A stretch of 12,050 nucleotides of DNA from Candidatus Saliniplasma halalkaliphilum. Lineage in GTDB: Archaea > Thermoplasmatota > Thermoplasmata > Halarchaeoplasmatales > Halarchaeoplasmataceae. Position numbers and translations under genes: made by a program. The stretch is taken from NCBI GenBank assembly GCA_019594235.1, contig JAFDTG010000045.1, positions 1 to 12,050 on the forward strand, given 5' to 3'. The notes beneath the pieces were generated by a model. That model was not told the DNA's origin and did not search any database. It saw nothing but the letters and a program-made list of their open reading frames with translations. Positions 11,899 through 12,050 of the stretch are shown here, piece after piece. The stretch's first letter is position 1; every line of letters starts with the position of its first letter.

Positions 11899-12025
11899 TA
11901 GAGGAATCACAGATTCCTCATCTCTATTTTCGGAAAATGATTCAAATTTTCCGAATATCGATGGAATTTTTTAATTCCAGTAGATCACGAGAACTTGTTC
12001 GAAGTGAAAGGAGGAACTCGTTCCT
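11899..12025. repeat. Hairpin insert 3: stem-loops after the last transposase piece
   Basis: In order: GAGGAATC/GATTCCTC around ACA (11901-11919); TTCGGAAAAT/ATTTTCCGAA around GATTCAA (11929-11955); TGGAATT/AATTCCA around TTTT (11962-11979), framed as ATC-GA-stem-GTA-GAT; GAAC/GTTC around TT (11991-12000) with an outer TCAC/GTGA; AGGAAC/GTTCCT around TC (12012-12025). No resumption of transposase sequence was recognised before the window ends at 12050, so the right edge of this insert is unknown. Confidence 0.68.
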
Positions 12026-12050
12026 GCGCAAACCGAACCTCAACCGACCA

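Noticed and set aside
10430..12025. CRISPR array
   Set aside because: The repeats are inverted, not direct; arm sequences vary, spacing is irregular, there are no constant-length spacers, and no cas genes are present.
11603..12025. Hairpins as transcription terminators
   Set aside because: There are too many in a row, they lie inside a gene, and most are not followed by T-runs; archaeal termination does not need hairpins.

Overview
The window reads as archaeal DNA, most likely from an uncultured Thermoplasmatota-like euryarchaeon; that placement is inferred from gene content and was not tested by a search. Archaeal traits visible in the sequence are TATA boxes about 25-28 nt upstream of start codons with little or no leader, a TrmG10-type tRNA methyltransferase, a tRNA-Phe without encoded CCA, a NosD-like beta-helix surface protein, and traces of secreted PQQ/GLUG proteins. 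Many proteins are rich in Asp and Glu, which hints at some salt adaptation.

Positions 1-8630 look like dense core genome. From the left, on the minus strand: the 5' end of a cold-shock protein gene, a membrane protein with a C-terminal zinc ribbon, tRNA-Phe(GAA), and a probable three-gene operon (coiled-coil winged-helix regulator plus two small unknown proteins). A divergent promoter region then leads to a small winged-helix regulator on the plus strand. It converges on thioredoxin, and thioredoxin diverges from a glutaredoxin-sized CPDC protein whose end overlaps the start of trmG10. Next come an M50 (site-2 protease type) membrane metalloprotease with a large C-terminal domain and a MATE transporter, both minus. 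A NosD-like beta-helix protein with a signal segment and a C-terminal membrane anchor, plus strand, closes this part.

Positions 8631-12050 are different: low gene density, toxin-antitoxin modules and broken genes. They hold a frameshifted 3' remnant resembling an archaeal ATPase (minus), an MntA/HepT-type nucleotidyltransferase-HEPN pair, a decayed gene for a secreted PQQ plus GLUG protein, a cluster of short hairpins, a ribbon-helix-helix/RelE pair, and a zinc-ribbon transposase gene broken up by inserts made almost entirely of short perfect hairpins.

The most interesting signal is that last one. At least ten hairpins occur within about 640 bp. Most have a 5' arm containing GGAA or GAA and a complementary 3' arm. 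Arm sequences differ between copies while complementarity stays intact. Three copies share an outer frame ATC-RA-[stem-loop]-GTA-GAT in which ATC can pair with GAT. The inserts split the transposase, but the protein sequence resumes cleanly after each internal one. This looks like a proliferating family of hairpin elements, comparable in style to mitochondrial double-hairpin elements, that has landed in a mobile gene.
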